This document shows, one piece after another, positions 9,408 through 16,864 of a stretch of 36,685 nucleotides of DNA. The translations under genes and the position numbers were made by a program. The DNA lies in assembly GCA_009698805.1 (NCBI GenBank), contig WLPL01000005.1, forward strand, positions 1 through 36,685, given 5' to 3'. Within the stretch, counting starts at the first letter, position 1; each line of letters starts with the position of its first letter. The notes beneath the pieces were generated by a model. That model worked only from the letters and a program-made list of their open reading frames with translations, did not search any database and was not told where the DNA came from. The DNA is from Actinomycetota bacterium. Lineage in GTDB: Bacteria > Actinomycetota > Actinomycetes > Actinomycetales > Microbacteriaceae.

Positions 9408-10081
9408 TAGTTATCGGAGATGGTGAAGCCCTCACCGCGGATCGTTTTTATTCCGTTCCAGTCGGCGGTGTGCAACTTTCGTCTGAGATAAGAAATATAG
9501 GTGTCGACGACGGTGGCTCCGGTGGCGAAGCCCATTCCCCAAATGTTCTCGAGGAGGTCTCGTTTTCTGACCACTTTGCCCTTGCGCTCCATCAACTCAA
9601 CGAGTAGGCGGTATTCGGTGCGGGTGAGTTGGACGCGCTCGTCGTTTACCTCGACAGCGCGTTCGTCGTCGATAACTCGGATTGGGCCACACTCGAGTAT
9701 TTTGCCTGCCGAGAGAAGTCCGCTTCTGCGCAAAACGGCGTTGACCCGCAGGATCAGTTCTTGCAAGACAAAGGGTTTCGGGAGGTAGTCGTCGGCGCCG
9801 GTGGTGAAGGCCTCGGCCAGATCTTTCTTTTCGGTTCTCGCGGTCAACACGATTGCCGGAATGTTGTTTCCCGCTGACCGGAGGCGCTCGAGAAGCTCGA
9901 AACCGTCGAGTTTTGGCATGTTCACATCAGTGATTAGCAGGTCTGGGAGTCGCTCTCGCAGCATCGTTAGCGCGGCGAATCCGTCACCTGCGGTGATGGT
10001 CTGGTGCCCGGCAAGTTCAAGAGCGTCGCTAATCATTTCGGCAACACCGGGTTCGTCATCGACTACAAGAATTAGGGCCAT
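9407..10081 (-). CDS. OmpR-family response regulator
   Basis: A 224-residue OmpR/PhoB-type regulator. The receiver domain has the acidic pair in VVDDE, phospho-acceptor Asp52 in LLITDVNMPK, the conserved Thr near 80 (VLTAR) and Lys102 (YLPKPF). The C-terminal winged-helix domain is visible as LTRTEYRLLVELM and VVDTYISYLRRKL. I chose ATG 10081 because it puts VVDDE at the usual place near the N-terminus, but no good Shine-Dalgarno precedes it; in-frame GTGs at 10123 and 10129 are alternatives. It forms an operon with the kinase. Its likely binding site is the TTCACA direct repeat at 10141-10157. Confidence 0.92.
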   Translation of the reverse strand: MALILVVDDEPGVAEMISDALELAGHQTITAGDGFAALTMLRERLPDLLITDVNMPKLDGFELLERLRSAGNNIPAIVLTARTEKKDLAEAFTTGADDYLPKPFVLQELILRVNAVLRRSGLLSAGKILECGPIRVIDDERAVEVNDERVQLTRTEYRLLVELMERKGKVVRKRDLLENIWGMGFATGATVVDTYISYLRRKLHTADWNGIKTIRGEGFTISDN

Positions 10082-10140
10082 GGCTTTAGCCAACCAGAGT
10101 GCACGCGCTCTGGCAAACTCCACAGGCACCTCTAGTGAGT

Positions 10141-10157
10141 TTCACAAAGTATTCACA
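10141..10157. promoter_or_regulatory. TTCACA direct repeat, candidate response-regulator box
   Basis: Two copies of TTCACA begin at 10141 and 10152, 11 bases apart, which is one helical turn and the classic spacing of OmpR-family binding sites. They lie between the divergent response regulator and secreted-protein genes. The second copy also falls where a -35 element would be for the secreted-protein promoter, so part of the signal could simply be a promoter element. The binding role is inferred. Confidence 0.5.
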
Positions 10158-10180
10158 ATGGTCGTGGGGTGAAATAGAGA
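10152..10180 (+). promoter_or_regulatory. Candidate promoter of the secreted Ala/Lys-rich protein
   Basis: TTCACA at 10152-10157 and TAGAGA at 10175-10180 are separated by 17 bases, a reasonable vegetative-type promoter with a one-base-off -35. A start of transcription near 10187 would leave a leader of about 25 bases carrying the GAAAGG ribosome site. The overlap with the direct repeat fits control by the neighbouring response regulator. Confidence 0.45.
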
Positions 10181-10211
10181 CAAGCGAAAACTCGCTCATC
10201 GAAAGGTAGAA

Positions 10212-10766
10212 ATGAACAAGCTAACCAAAACAACGATTGCAGCAGCATTCAGCGTTTCGCTCATTATCGGCTCTGGTGCATTTGCATCCGCCCACGAAAA
10301 CCGCGTTCCTTGCCCAACCGCTTCCTCCACGGCGACGAACTCGGCAGCCGACTACGCTAACGTCAGCAACGCGTACGCAAACTACATCAACGGCACTAAC
10401 TCGGCCTACAACTCTTCGGTAACAGAGGCTAACCTTGCAGCCGAAGCAGCAATTGCTGCTCAAAAGGCCGTCGTAAAGGCCGCTAAGGATGCCCTAAAGG
10501 TTGCCCATGACAAGGTAGTCGCCGCAAAGCAAGCCCTAAAGGTTGATCCAACTTCGGTTGAGAAGAAGGCAGCTCTTGACGCAGCCAAAGTAGAGGCCAA
10601 AGCAGCTAAGGCAGTTGTTGAAGCGCAGCGGGCTCTTTTGAAGGCAGAACGCGATGCTAATGAGCAAGCGCACAAGGCAATTCGCAAGGCTACTTCAGAC
10701 AGAACTCAAGCTCTAAAGTCTTGCCACGCACCTAAACCTCCTAAGGCAAAGGGCAAGAGAGACTAA
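10212..10766 (+). CDS. Secreted Ala/Lys-rich helical protein
   Basis: A 184-residue protein with a signal peptide (cut predicted after FASA near residue 27). The mature part is an Asn/Ser/Ala-rich stretch (about 36-70), followed by a long Ala- and Lys-rich region (about 71-160) with strong helical or coiled-coil character, ending in a basic PKPPKAKGKRD tail. It has just two cysteines in the mature part (near 34 and 169), so a disulfide could close the helix ends. I recognise no family; composition resembles TolA-like or histone-H1-like helices, which is not evidence of homology. A GAAAGG site precedes the ATG. It is divergent from the two-component system and probably controlled by it. Confidence 0.8.
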   Translation: MNKLTKTTIAAAFSVSLIIGSGAFASAHENRVPCPTASSTATNSAADYANVSNAYANYINGTNSAYNSSVTEANLAAEAAIAAQKAVVKAAKDALKVAHDKVVAAKQALKVDPTSVEKKAALDAAKVEAKAAKAVVEAQRALLKAERDANEQAHKAIRKATSDRTQALKSCHAPKPPKAKGKRD

Positions 10767-10773
10767 AAGTTCT

Positions 10774-11277
10774 CTAGATAGTGCGAGCGGGGTTACCGAT
10801 TACGGTGACCCCGTTTGCCACGTCCTTGGTGACTACCGACCCAGCTCCAACAATCGAATCGTCATGCAAGGTGACATTGCCGATGACGATTGCTCCAGCG
10901 CCAATCACGACTCGGTTGCCGACGGTTGGATGCCGCTTGCCGCTGGTAGCACTCTTAGCACCTAAAGTCACCCCGTGATAGAGAAGGACGTCGTCGCCAA
11001 CCACCGCGGTTTCGCCGATCACGATGCCCATTCCGTGATCGATTACTAGTCTCCGGCCAATCTTGGCGGCCGGGTGAATCTCGATACCGGTGGAAATGCG
11101 GCCGGCGTATGCCCACATTCGAGCGAGAGTTTTGAGTCGAAGCCTCCAGAGGAAGTTTGCTTGGCGATGGTTCCAGAGAGCGTGTAGCCCGGGTGAGGTA
11201 AGAATTACCTCTAGTGCGTGACGAGAGGCAGGGTCTCTTTCGAGACCTGCCTTGATGTTTTCACCGAAACGGATGAT
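10774..11277 (-). CDS. cysE: Serine O-acetyltransferase, non-canonical start
   Basis: A serine acetyltransferase of the left-handed beta-helix (hexapeptide repeat) family, making O-acetylserine for the cysteine synthase encoded just upstream. Conserved blocks are TGIEIHPAAKIGRR, IDHGMGIVIGET, YHGVTLGAK, GKRHPTVG and the closing GNPARTI. The N-terminal helical domain is clearly coded in the same frame (LERDPASRHALEVILT, PGLHALW), well upstream of the first ATG at 11118. No ATG, GTG, TTG or CTG exists in this frame between the cysK stop region and 11118. Alignment with remembered CysE proteins puts the start at ATC 11277 (or ATC 11274), just after the cysK TAG. The length from there (167 residues) fits short actinobacterial or Bacillus-like CysE. 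The gene is real; the exact start is uncertain. Confidence 0.85.
   Translation of the reverse strand: MIRFGENIKAGLERDPASRHALEVILTSPGLHALWNHRQANFLWRLRLKTLARMWAYAGRISTGIEIHPAAKIGRRLVIDHGMGIVIGETAVVGDDVLLYHGVTLGAKSATSGKRHPTVGNRVVIGAGAIVIGNVTLHDDSIVGAGSVVTKDVANGVTVIGNPARTI
11195..11211 (-). other. Inverted repeat inside the cysE 5' region
   Basis: GAGGTAA and TTACCTC are separated by three bases, giving a perfect 7 bp stem within the cysE coding sequence, 16 bases downstream of the larger hairpin. It has no T-run, so it is not an intrinsic terminator. It may be chance. Confidence 0.4.
11227..11251 (-). other. GAAA-loop hairpin in the cysE message
   Basis: In the mRNA sense (minus strand) the ten-base arm GGCAGGTCTC and an eleven-base arm GAGACCCTGCC flank the loop GAAA, giving a ten-pair stem with one bulged C and a GNRA-type tetraloop. 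It begins about 25 bases after the presumed ATC start codon. No T-run follows, so it is not a terminator. A role in start selection is conjecture. Confidence 0.5.
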
Positions 11278-11282
11278 GTTAC

Positions 11283-12215
11283 CTAGTTCTCGAGTAGGTC
11301 CTTGTAAAGAGCGGTCGAAAGGTAACGCTCGCCAAACGAGGCGAAAATCACAACAATCTTTTTACCGGCGTTTTCAGGACGATTCGCTATTTGCGTTGCT
11401 CCCCAGGCTGCAGCGCCGGACGAGATACCTCCAAGAATACCTTCCTCCGCGGCCAAGCGTCTCGCGTAGGCAAACGCAGCCTCGCTCGGGGCATCCAAAA
11501 CCTCGTCGTAGATGTCGGTGTCTAGAACCTCGGGGACGAAGTTGGCTCCGATTCCTTGAATCGGGTGACCCGCCGGGCTGCCGCCATTGAGAATTGGCGA
11601 TGCTGCCGGCTCAACCGCGATGATTTTGACGTTTGGGTTTAAGGCCTTGAGAGCCTGACCAACACCTGTGATGGTTCCGCCGGTGCCGATTCCAGCAACC
11701 ACGATGTCGACCTCACCATTGGTGTCGCGCCAAATCTCGGCGGCCGTGGTTTCGCGGTGAATCTTTGGCCCAGCTGGGTTAGCGAATTGACGAACCGCGA
11801 TTGCTCCGGTGCTTGTCGAAAGCTCTTCTGCCTTCGAGACCGCGCCCTTCATACCCTCGGCGGCAGGGGTGAGAACTAGTTCGGCTCCGTAGGCGCGCAA
11901 CAGGGTGCGACGCTCAATGCTCATGCTGTCTGGCATCGTGAGGATGACCTTGTAACCGCGGGCTGCTCCAACCATCGCCAGTGCGATGCCGGTATTGCCC
12001 GAGGTTGCCTCAACGATTGAGCCACCGGGCTTCAGCTCGCCAGTTTCTTCGGCGGCGTCGACCATTGCGATGGCAAGGCGATCCTTGACCGAAGATGACG
12101 GGTTGTAAAACTCGAGCTTTGCGTAAACTTCGGCGGCTGCCCCATCGGTGATTCGATTCAGTCGAACCAGGGGAGTGTTGCCGAAAGCTTCGGTGATGTT
12201 GTTGTAGATAGTCAT
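11283..12215 (-). CDS. cysK: Cysteine synthase A (O-acetylserine sulfhydrylase)
   Basis: A 310-residue PLP-dependent beta-family enzyme that combines O-acetylserine and sulfide into cysteine. The PLP lysine is Lys44 in [10 protein letters not shown]. The substrate loop [10 protein letters not shown], the phosphate-binding [10 protein letters not shown] and the C-terminal [11 protein letters not shown] are all canonical. The length is standard. It is followed a few bases later by cysE, whose product makes its substrate and normally forms the cysteine synthase complex with it. The ATG at 12215 has only a weak, distant G-run upstream. No sulfur regulator site is recognisable in the 73 bases shared with the divergent mmsA gene. 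Confidence 0.96.
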   Translation of the reverse strand: MTIYNNITEAFGNTPLVRLNRITDGAAAEVYAKLEFYNPSSSVKDRLAIAMVDAAEETGELKPGGSIVEATSGNTGIALAMVGAARGYKVILTMPDSMSIERRTLLRAYGAELVLTPAAEGMKGAVSKAEELSTSTGAIAVRQFANPAGPKIHRETTAAEIWRDTNGEVDIVVAGIGTGGTITGVGQALKALNPNVKIIAVEPAASPILNGGSPAGHPIQGIGANFVPEVLDTDIYDEVLDAPSEAAFAYARRLAAEEGILGGISSGAAAWGATQIANRPENAGKKIVVIFASFGERYLSTALYKDLLEN

Positions 12216-12276
12216 ACTTTGATTTTGCCCCCAAAGCCTGAGAGCTTGCCGAGTGTTTCACCTTGTTACATCGTTC

Positions 12277-12282
12277 TAAACT
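12277..12282 (+). promoter_or_regulatory. Candidate -10 for a leaderless mmsA transcript
   Basis: TAAACT lies exactly six bases before the mmsA ATG, and no Shine-Dalgarno is present. This is the layout of leaderless genes in actinobacteria, where transcription starts on the A of ATG. No clear -35 is visible. Confidence 0.45.
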
Positions 12283-12288
12283 GAAGCC

Positions 12289-13770
12289 ATGACTTCGAAT
12301 TGGATCAATGGGCGGGTCGCCGAATCGACCAGTGGCAGAACCGCGGCCGTTTACGACCCTGCTCTTGGCATAGAAACCAAGCGCGTTGGGCTTTCGAGTC
12401 GCGCCGAGTTAGACGAAGCGGTTGCATCTGCCAAGAGGGCTTACCCGGCTTGGCGAGATGCCTCGCTAGCTAAGCGCCAGCAGGTCATGTTTGCCTTTCG
12501 CGAGCTGCTAAACGCCCGCAAGGGAGAGTTGGCGGAGCTAATCACCGCAGAACACGGCAAGGTCCTCGCGGACGCGCTTGGCGAGATTACGCGCGGGCAA
12601 GAGATCGTGGAATTTGCAACCGGAATCCCGCACCTTCTCAAGGGTTCGTTCACCGAAAACGCTTCGACCGGGGTCGACGTCTACGAGATTCGCCAACCGC
12701 TCGGTGTGGTTGGAATCATCAGTCCGTTCAACTTTCCGGCGATGGTGCCAATGTGGTTCTTCCCGCTGGCAATAGCCGCCGGCAACACCGTCATTTTGAA
12801 GCCATCCGAAAAGGCACCGAGCGCGAGCATTTGGATCGCCAAGTTGCTCAAGGAGGCCGGTCTACCCGACGGTGTGTTCAATGTTGTCCAGGGTGACAAG
12901 GAGGCCGTCAATGGTCTGCTCGAAAACCCGGACGTCGCCTCGATTTCTTTCGTCGGTTCGACACCGATCGCCAAATATGTTTACGAAACTGGCACGGCGA
13001 GCGGCAAGCGTGTTCAGGCTCTGGGTGGTGCTAAGAATCACATGCTGGTTTTGCCCGATGCCGACCTAGAACTGGTTGCCGACTCGGCGATAAACGCGGG
13101 CTTTGGCTCCGCGGGAGAACGTTGCATGGCGATTTCGGTCTTGGTTGCCGTTGAACCGGTAGCCGACGCCTTGATTCCGAAGATTGTCTCGCGTATGTCG
13201 ACCCTTCGAACCGGTGACGGCCGCAGAAACTGCGACATGGGTCCGCTGGTGACTCGGGAACACCGCGACAAGGTTGCTAGTTACATCGACACAGCGGCTG
13301 CCGATGGCGCTACCATCGTGGTTGATGGGCGTGGAGTTCAGGCTGACGGCGATGCCAACGGCTTCTGGCTCGGCCCAACTCTGATCGACAAGGTCCCGAC
13401 CACTTCGAAGGTTTATACCGAGGAGATTTTTGGCCCGGTGCTCTCGGTGGTTCGCGTAAAGAGTTACGAAGAGGGCCTAGCCCTGATCAACTCCGGCGCC
13501 TTCGGCAACGGCACTGCGATTTTCACCAACGATGGCGGAGCCGCACGCAGATTCCAGAACGAGGTCGAGGTCGGAATGATCGGCATCAACGTGCCGATTC
13601 CGGTGCCGGTTGCCTATTACTCGTTCGGCGGCTGGAAAAACTCTCTGTTTGGCGACACCAAGGCCCACGGAGTCGAAGGCGTGCACTTCTTCACTCGTGG
13701 CAAGGCGGTCACCTCAAGGTGGCTAGACCCTAGCCACGGCGGAATCAACCTAGGATTTCCGCAGAACTAG
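12289..13770 (+). CDS. mmsA: CoA-acylating methylmalonate-semialdehyde dehydrogenase
   Basis: A 493-residue aldehyde dehydrogenase of the MmsA/IolA type, converting (methyl)malonate semialdehyde to propionyl- or acetyl-CoA with NAD+ and CoA, in valine or inositol breakdown. The catalytic Cys279 sits in the subfamily signature GFGSAGERCMA. The usual general-base Glu is replaced (LGGAKNHM), as is normal for this CoA-dependent branch. The cofactor site PFNFPAMVPMWFF and FVGSTPIAK are present. It stands alone: no valine or inositol genes are nearby, so the pathway is uncertain. The last 26 bases overlap the convergent hisN gene. Confidence 0.93.
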   Translation: MTSNWINGRVAESTSGRTAAVYDPALGIETKRVGLSSRAELDEAVASAKRAYPAWRDASLAKRQQVMFAFRELLNARKGELAELITAEHGKVLADALGEITRGQEIVEFATGIPHLLKGSFTENASTGVDVYEIRQPLGVVGIISPFNFPAMVPMWFFPLAIAAGNTVILKPSEKAPSASIWIAKLLKEAGLPDGVFNVVQGDKEAVNGLLENPDVASISFVGSTPIAKYVYETGTASGKRVQALGGAKNHMLVLPDADLELVADSAINAGFGSAGERCMAISVLVAVEPVADALIPKIVSRMSTLRTGDGRRNCDMGPLVTREHRDKVASYIDTAAADGATIVVDGRGVQADGDANGFWLGPTLIDKVPTTSKVYTEEIFGPVLSVVRVKSYEEGLALINSGAFGNGTAIFTNDGGAARRFQNEVEVGMIGINVPIPVPVAYYSFGGWKNSLFGDTKAHGVEGVHFFTRGKAVTSRWLDPSHGGINLGFPQN

Positions 13771-14524
13771 CTTCGTGTAGCAAGCCGTTGGTTGCCAAGA
13801 CCGACGATGTCGTCTCGGTAAGTTCGCCGTCAATCGCGGTGAGGCGCCCGCCGGCCTGCTCGACGATCGGCACAAGCGCTGCGATGTCGTAAATCTTTAG
13901 GTCGTGTTCGGCAACGACGTCTAGCGCCCCCTCGGCGAGCAGCATGTAGCTCCAAAAGTCACCGTAGGCACGAGTGCGCCAAACCTTGCGGGTGAGACTC
14001 ATCAAACCGCCGAGCATTCCTGAGCGATCCCACAGTTTCAAGTTGTTGTAACTGATCGACGCGTCCTCTAACTGCAAAACCTTCGAAACGCTTAGCTCGC
14101 GAACCGCGCCATTAATCTCGACGGTTCTTGCCCCGACGCCTGGAGCGGCCCACCAGCGACGACCGAGAGCGGGTGCCGAAACCACCGATACAACCGGCTT
14201 GCCGTCTATCGCTAGGGCGATCAGGGTTGCCCAAACCGGGACGCCACGCATGAAGTTGGCGGTGCCGTCGATAGGGTCGATGATCCAAACACGGTTATTG
14301 CCAACGCTGGCGCCGAATTCTTCGCCAATAACGCCATCTTCGGGTCGTTCCTGGGCGAGCGTTTCCTTGATGGCCAATTCGGTCGCGCGGTCGGCGTCGG
14401 TTACCTCTGTGGCGTCCGGCTTCTTTTCGACCAGCAAATCTTGGGCCAAGAAACGCGCGCGTGTGATCGCATCGGCAATGTCGGCTAGCTCCAGGGCTAG
14501 AGCTAGGTCTTCGGTGTAAGTCAC
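13745..14524 (-). CDS. hisN: Inositol-monophosphatase family, probable histidinol-phosphatase
   Basis: A 259-residue enzyme of the inositol monophosphatase family with the Mg2+ site residues in GEEFG and DPIDGTANFMRG and the C-terminal metal-binding IYDIAALVPIVEQAGG. In actinobacteria the copy next to aroA and rsgA is usually the histidinol-phosphatase HisN, the penultimate step of histidine synthesis; that specificity is inferred from context. The GTG at 14524 follows the rsgA stop by two bases, so it is the last gene of the aroA-rsgA-hisN run. Alternatives are inositol-1-phosphatase or a 3'-phosphoadenosine phosphatase. Confidence 0.85.
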   Translation of the reverse strand: MTYTEDLALALELADIADAITRARFLAQDLLVEKKPDATEVTDADRATELAIKETLAQERPEDGVIGEEFGASVGNNRVWIIDPIDGTANFMRGVPVWATLIALAIDGKPVVSVVSAPALGRRWWAAPGVGARTVEINGAVRELSVSKVLQLEDASISYNNLKLWDRSGMLGGLMSLTRKVWRTRAYGDFWSYMLLAEGALDVVAEHDLKIYDIAALVPIVEQAGGRLTAIDGELTETTSSVLATNGLLHEASSAEILG

Positions 14525-14526
14525 GA

Positions 14527-15543
14527 TTAGAGATTACCCGCCGTAGCAAGTGAGCTCATCAAGCGTCTAAGCGAATCCAGACGCATTGCCGAAACAGCGC
14601 CACCGGCCACGGCTTCATCGAGTGCGCAGTCTGGTGAACCCTCGAGGTGGCTGCAGTCGCGGGGGCATTCCTCGGCGAGGCGGCTTAGGTCCTCGAACGA
14701 CTTGAGTAGGTTTTCTGGCTTCACGTGCCCAAGGCCGAATGAGCGCACACCCGGGGTGTCGATGATCCAACCCTCGGGGAGCTTTATTGCGCGTGCCGAA
14801 GAGGACGTGTGTCGCCCGCGGCCGGTGACCTCGTTGACCACACCGGTGGCCCTGAACGTGCCTGGAACCAAGTCATTCACCAGTGTGGACTTTCCAACGC
14901 CTGAGTGGCCGACCATGACGGTCATGTTGTTGGCGAGTAAAGCGTGGACGGCTTCGAGGTTTGGCGAATCCGAACGGGTTTCGACCACGGGAATGCTAAG
15001 GCCTTCAAAGTTTTTCAAGAATTCTTCGGTCGAGGCCAGATCGGTTTTTGTGATGATCAAAATCGGTTTCAAGCCAGCATCGAAGGCTGCCGCAAGGTAG
15101 CGGTCGACCAGTCGCGTTCGTGGCTCCGGGTTCGCAATGGCCACGACGATTGCCATCTGGGTCGCGTTTGCCACGATCACACGCTCGACCTGGTCGCTGT
15201 CGTCAGCGCTTCTGCGCAGCAACGATGTGCGCGGTTCTACTCGAACGATTCGCGAAAGCGCGCCTTGAGTGTCTGAGGTGTCGCCAGCTAGGGCCACTCG
15301 ATCTCCCACCACGGCGCCGTCCTTGCGCAACTCTTTACCCATAGTTGCCATGACGCTGCGGTCGTCTTCTAGTAGGACGTGATATCGACCCAAGTCGACA
15401 CCCGTCACCATTCCGACCAGTGCGTCCTTGTAACTAGGTCGGTTTTTGGTTCGAGGCTTGTTGCCCTTGGGGTTTGGGCGAATCCGAACATCGGTCTCGT
15501 CGAGGTCGTGCCCGCCGTCTTCCGGCTCGTAAAGCCAACTCAC
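14527..15543 (-). CDS. rsgA: Ribosome small-subunit biogenesis GTPase RsgA
   Basis: A 338-residue circularly permuted GTPase that helps mature the 30S subunit. In order: an OB-fold-like N-terminal part about 35-120, the G4 motif ITKTDLA, the P-loop GHSGVGKST, the G3 motif DTPGVRSFG, and a C-terminal zinc site (CPRDCSHLEGSPDC). The permuted order G4-G1-G3 is diagnostic. I chose GTG 15543, which overlaps the aroA stop as GTGA; the open frame to 15690 runs into aroA and gives unlikely sequence. It has a basic linker near the N-terminus (PNPKGNKPRTKNRPS), common in actinobacterial members. Confidence 0.95.
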   Translation of the reverse strand: MSWLYEPEDGGHDLDETDVRIRPNPKGNKPRTKNRPSYKDALVGMVTGVDLGRYHVLLEDDRSVMATMGKELRKDGAVVGDRVALAGDTSDTQGALSRIVRVEPRTSLLRRSADDSDQVERVIVANATQMAIVVAIANPEPRTRLVDRYLAAAFDAGLKPILIITKTDLASTEEFLKNFEGLSIPVVETRSDSPNLEAVHALLANNMTVMVGHSGVGKSTLVNDLVPGTFRATGVVNEVTGRGRHTSSSARAIKLPEGWIIDTPGVRSFGLGHVKPENLLKSFEDLSRLAEECPRDCSHLEGSPDCALDEAVAGGAVSAMRLDSLRRLMSSLATAGNL

Positions 15544-16829
15544 TTTTGGCCCAGCATCGCGAGCCAAAGTTGCGTGAAATTCGGCATGGTCTTCGCCGTC
15601 GTACCGATGTTTTCGATTTCGATGCCGGGCACCCGCAAGCCAATGATTGCACCGGTGGTAGCCATGCGGTGATCCTCGTAGGTTTGCCACAGGCCACCGT
15701 GAAGTTTGTTAGAAGGCCGAATGATTAGCCCGTCCTCGGTTTCTTCACAGTCGCCGCCGATTCGATTTATTTCGGTGGCGAGGGCCGAGAGCCTGTCGGT
15801 TTCGTGACCGCGCAAGTGGGCGATGCCTCGAAGGCGACTCGGGGTGGTCGCGAGGGTAGCCAAACCGGCTATGACCGGAGCGAGTTCGCCGCCGATCGAT
15901 AGGTCGATGTCCACGCCTAGGATTTCACCGTTGCTGGTGAGGGTCAGCCCGTGGACGTCCCTCGAAATCTGAGCGCCCAGCTGCTGCAGGATTCCGTCGA
16001 ATTCGTCGCCGACCTGAGTGGTTTTAGTTGGCCAACCTGGAATCCTGACGCTGCCGCCAGCGACCATCGCGGCAGCCAGGAAGGGCCCGGCGTTTGAGAG
16101 GTCCGGCTCGATTGACTTGGTGCCGCCCGAGATTGCACCGGGTTCGACCCGCCAAACCAGCGGTTCGGGCTCAGAAACGCTGATTCCGCGCTCTCTGAGG
16201 CATTGCAGAGTCATTTCGATGTGCGGCATAGACGGCAGGTGTTCGCCCCTGTGACGCAGGGTGATGCCGTTTTCGAAGCGCGGTGCGGCAAGTAGCAGAC
16301 CAGAGACGAACTGACTCGAGCTGGACGCATCGATGGTGATTTCGCCACCCGAAACCGCGCCCAGTCCGTGCACTTCGAAAGGTAGTGCGCCGTCTTGATT
16401 CTCGACCACCGCACCGAGAGCTCGAAGGCTGTCGATGGTGGTTTTCATCGGGCGTCGCCTGGCGGCTTCGTCCCCGTCAAATTTTGTGATTCCTCGGTTC
16501 AAAACCGATACCGGGGGAACAAATCGCATCACGGTTCCAGCGAGTCCACAGTCAATCGTTGCATCTGCGGAAAGCGTGGCCGGGTGAACGGTTGGGCTTG
16601 TGCGGTTTGCATCGTCAACCTTGGCGCCAAGTTGCTGGAGTGCAGCGATCATTAGTGCGCTGTCTCTCGAAACCAGGGCTCCGGTAAGTTGGGTGAGCTC
16701 GATTGCTAGCGCCGAAAGCACCAGTTCGCGGTTCGTCAGCGATTTTGAGCCAGGTAACTCAACCGACGCGTTGATAGCGCCACTGGCCAAGGGGGCATCC
16801 AGGTTGTGGGAATAAAGGTCTGAACTCAT
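15540..16829 (-). CDS. aroA: 3-Phosphoshikimate 1-carboxyvinyltransferase (EPSP synthase)
   Basis: A 429-residue EPSP synthase, the sixth step of the shikimate pathway to aromatic amino acids. Substrate-binding motifs are LPGSKSLTNRELVLSALA near residue 25, the PEP-site GLAGTVMRF, the loop DGDEAARRRPM, the SSSSQFVSGLLL region, and the C-terminal YEDHRMA. The length is normal. It heads the aroA-rsgA-hisN unit and is divergent from the sigma factor gene 35 bases away; its first codons contain the sigma factor's promoter, so the two genes may influence each other's transcription. GLAGT in place of GNAGT is familiar in actinobacterial members. Confidence 0.96.
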   Translation of the reverse strand: MSSDLYSHNLDAPLASGAINASVELPGSKSLTNRELVLSALAIELTQLTGALVSRDSALMIAALQQLGAKVDDANRTSPTVHPATLSADATIDCGLAGTVMRFVPPVSVLNRGITKFDGDEAARRRPMKTTIDSLRALGAVVENQDGALPFEVHGLGAVSGGEITIDASSSSQFVSGLLLAAPRFENGITLRHRGEHLPSMPHIEMTLQCLRERGISVSEPEPLVWRVEPGAISGGTKSIEPDLSNAGPFLAAAMVAGGSVRIPGWPTKTTQVGDEFDGILQQLGAQISRDVHGLTLTSNGEILGVDIDLSIGGELAPVIAGLATLATTPSRLRGIAHLRGHETDRLSALATEINRIGGDCEETEDGLIIRPSNKLHGGLWQTYEDHRMATTGAIIGLRVPGIEIENIGTTAKTMPNFTQLWLAMLGQK

Positions 16830-16834
16830 GTGTT
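16808..16834 (+). promoter_or_regulatory. SigR/SigH-type promoter of the sigma factor gene
   Basis: GGGAAT at 16808-16813, exactly 18 bases, then GTT at 16832-16834. This equals the established SigR/SigH consensus GGAAT-N18-GTT of Streptomyces and mycobacteria. Transcription from about 16841 would include the GAGAAGGAG site and the TTG start of the sigma gene, so the factor probably drives its own operon. The element covers the first codons of the divergent aroA. Confidence 0.75.
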
Positions 16835-16851
16835 ACAAAATTACCAGCAAC

Positions 16852-16860
16852 GAGAAGGAG
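16852..16860 (+). promoter_or_regulatory. Ribosome binding site deciding the sigma factor start
   Basis: CGAGAAGGAG ends four bases before TTG 16865. No comparable site precedes the alternative ATG at 16913, so this purine run favours the TTG start. Confidence 0.6.
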
Positions 16861-16864
16861 CCAC

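Noticed and set aside
10082-10129. A 16-residue N-terminal extension of the response regulator from GTG 10129
   Set aside because: Receiver domains start within a few residues of VVDDE; the extension (PVEFARARALWLAKA) has no counterpart I know. It remains possible because the chosen ATG lacks a clear ribosome site.
11270-11365. A frameshift fusing CysK to CysE, since the cysE frame stays open back into cysK
   Set aside because: A -1 shift would be needed near GAGAACTAG, where no slippery heptamer exists, and the CysE N-terminus aligns well with separate CysE proteins starting about at 11277.
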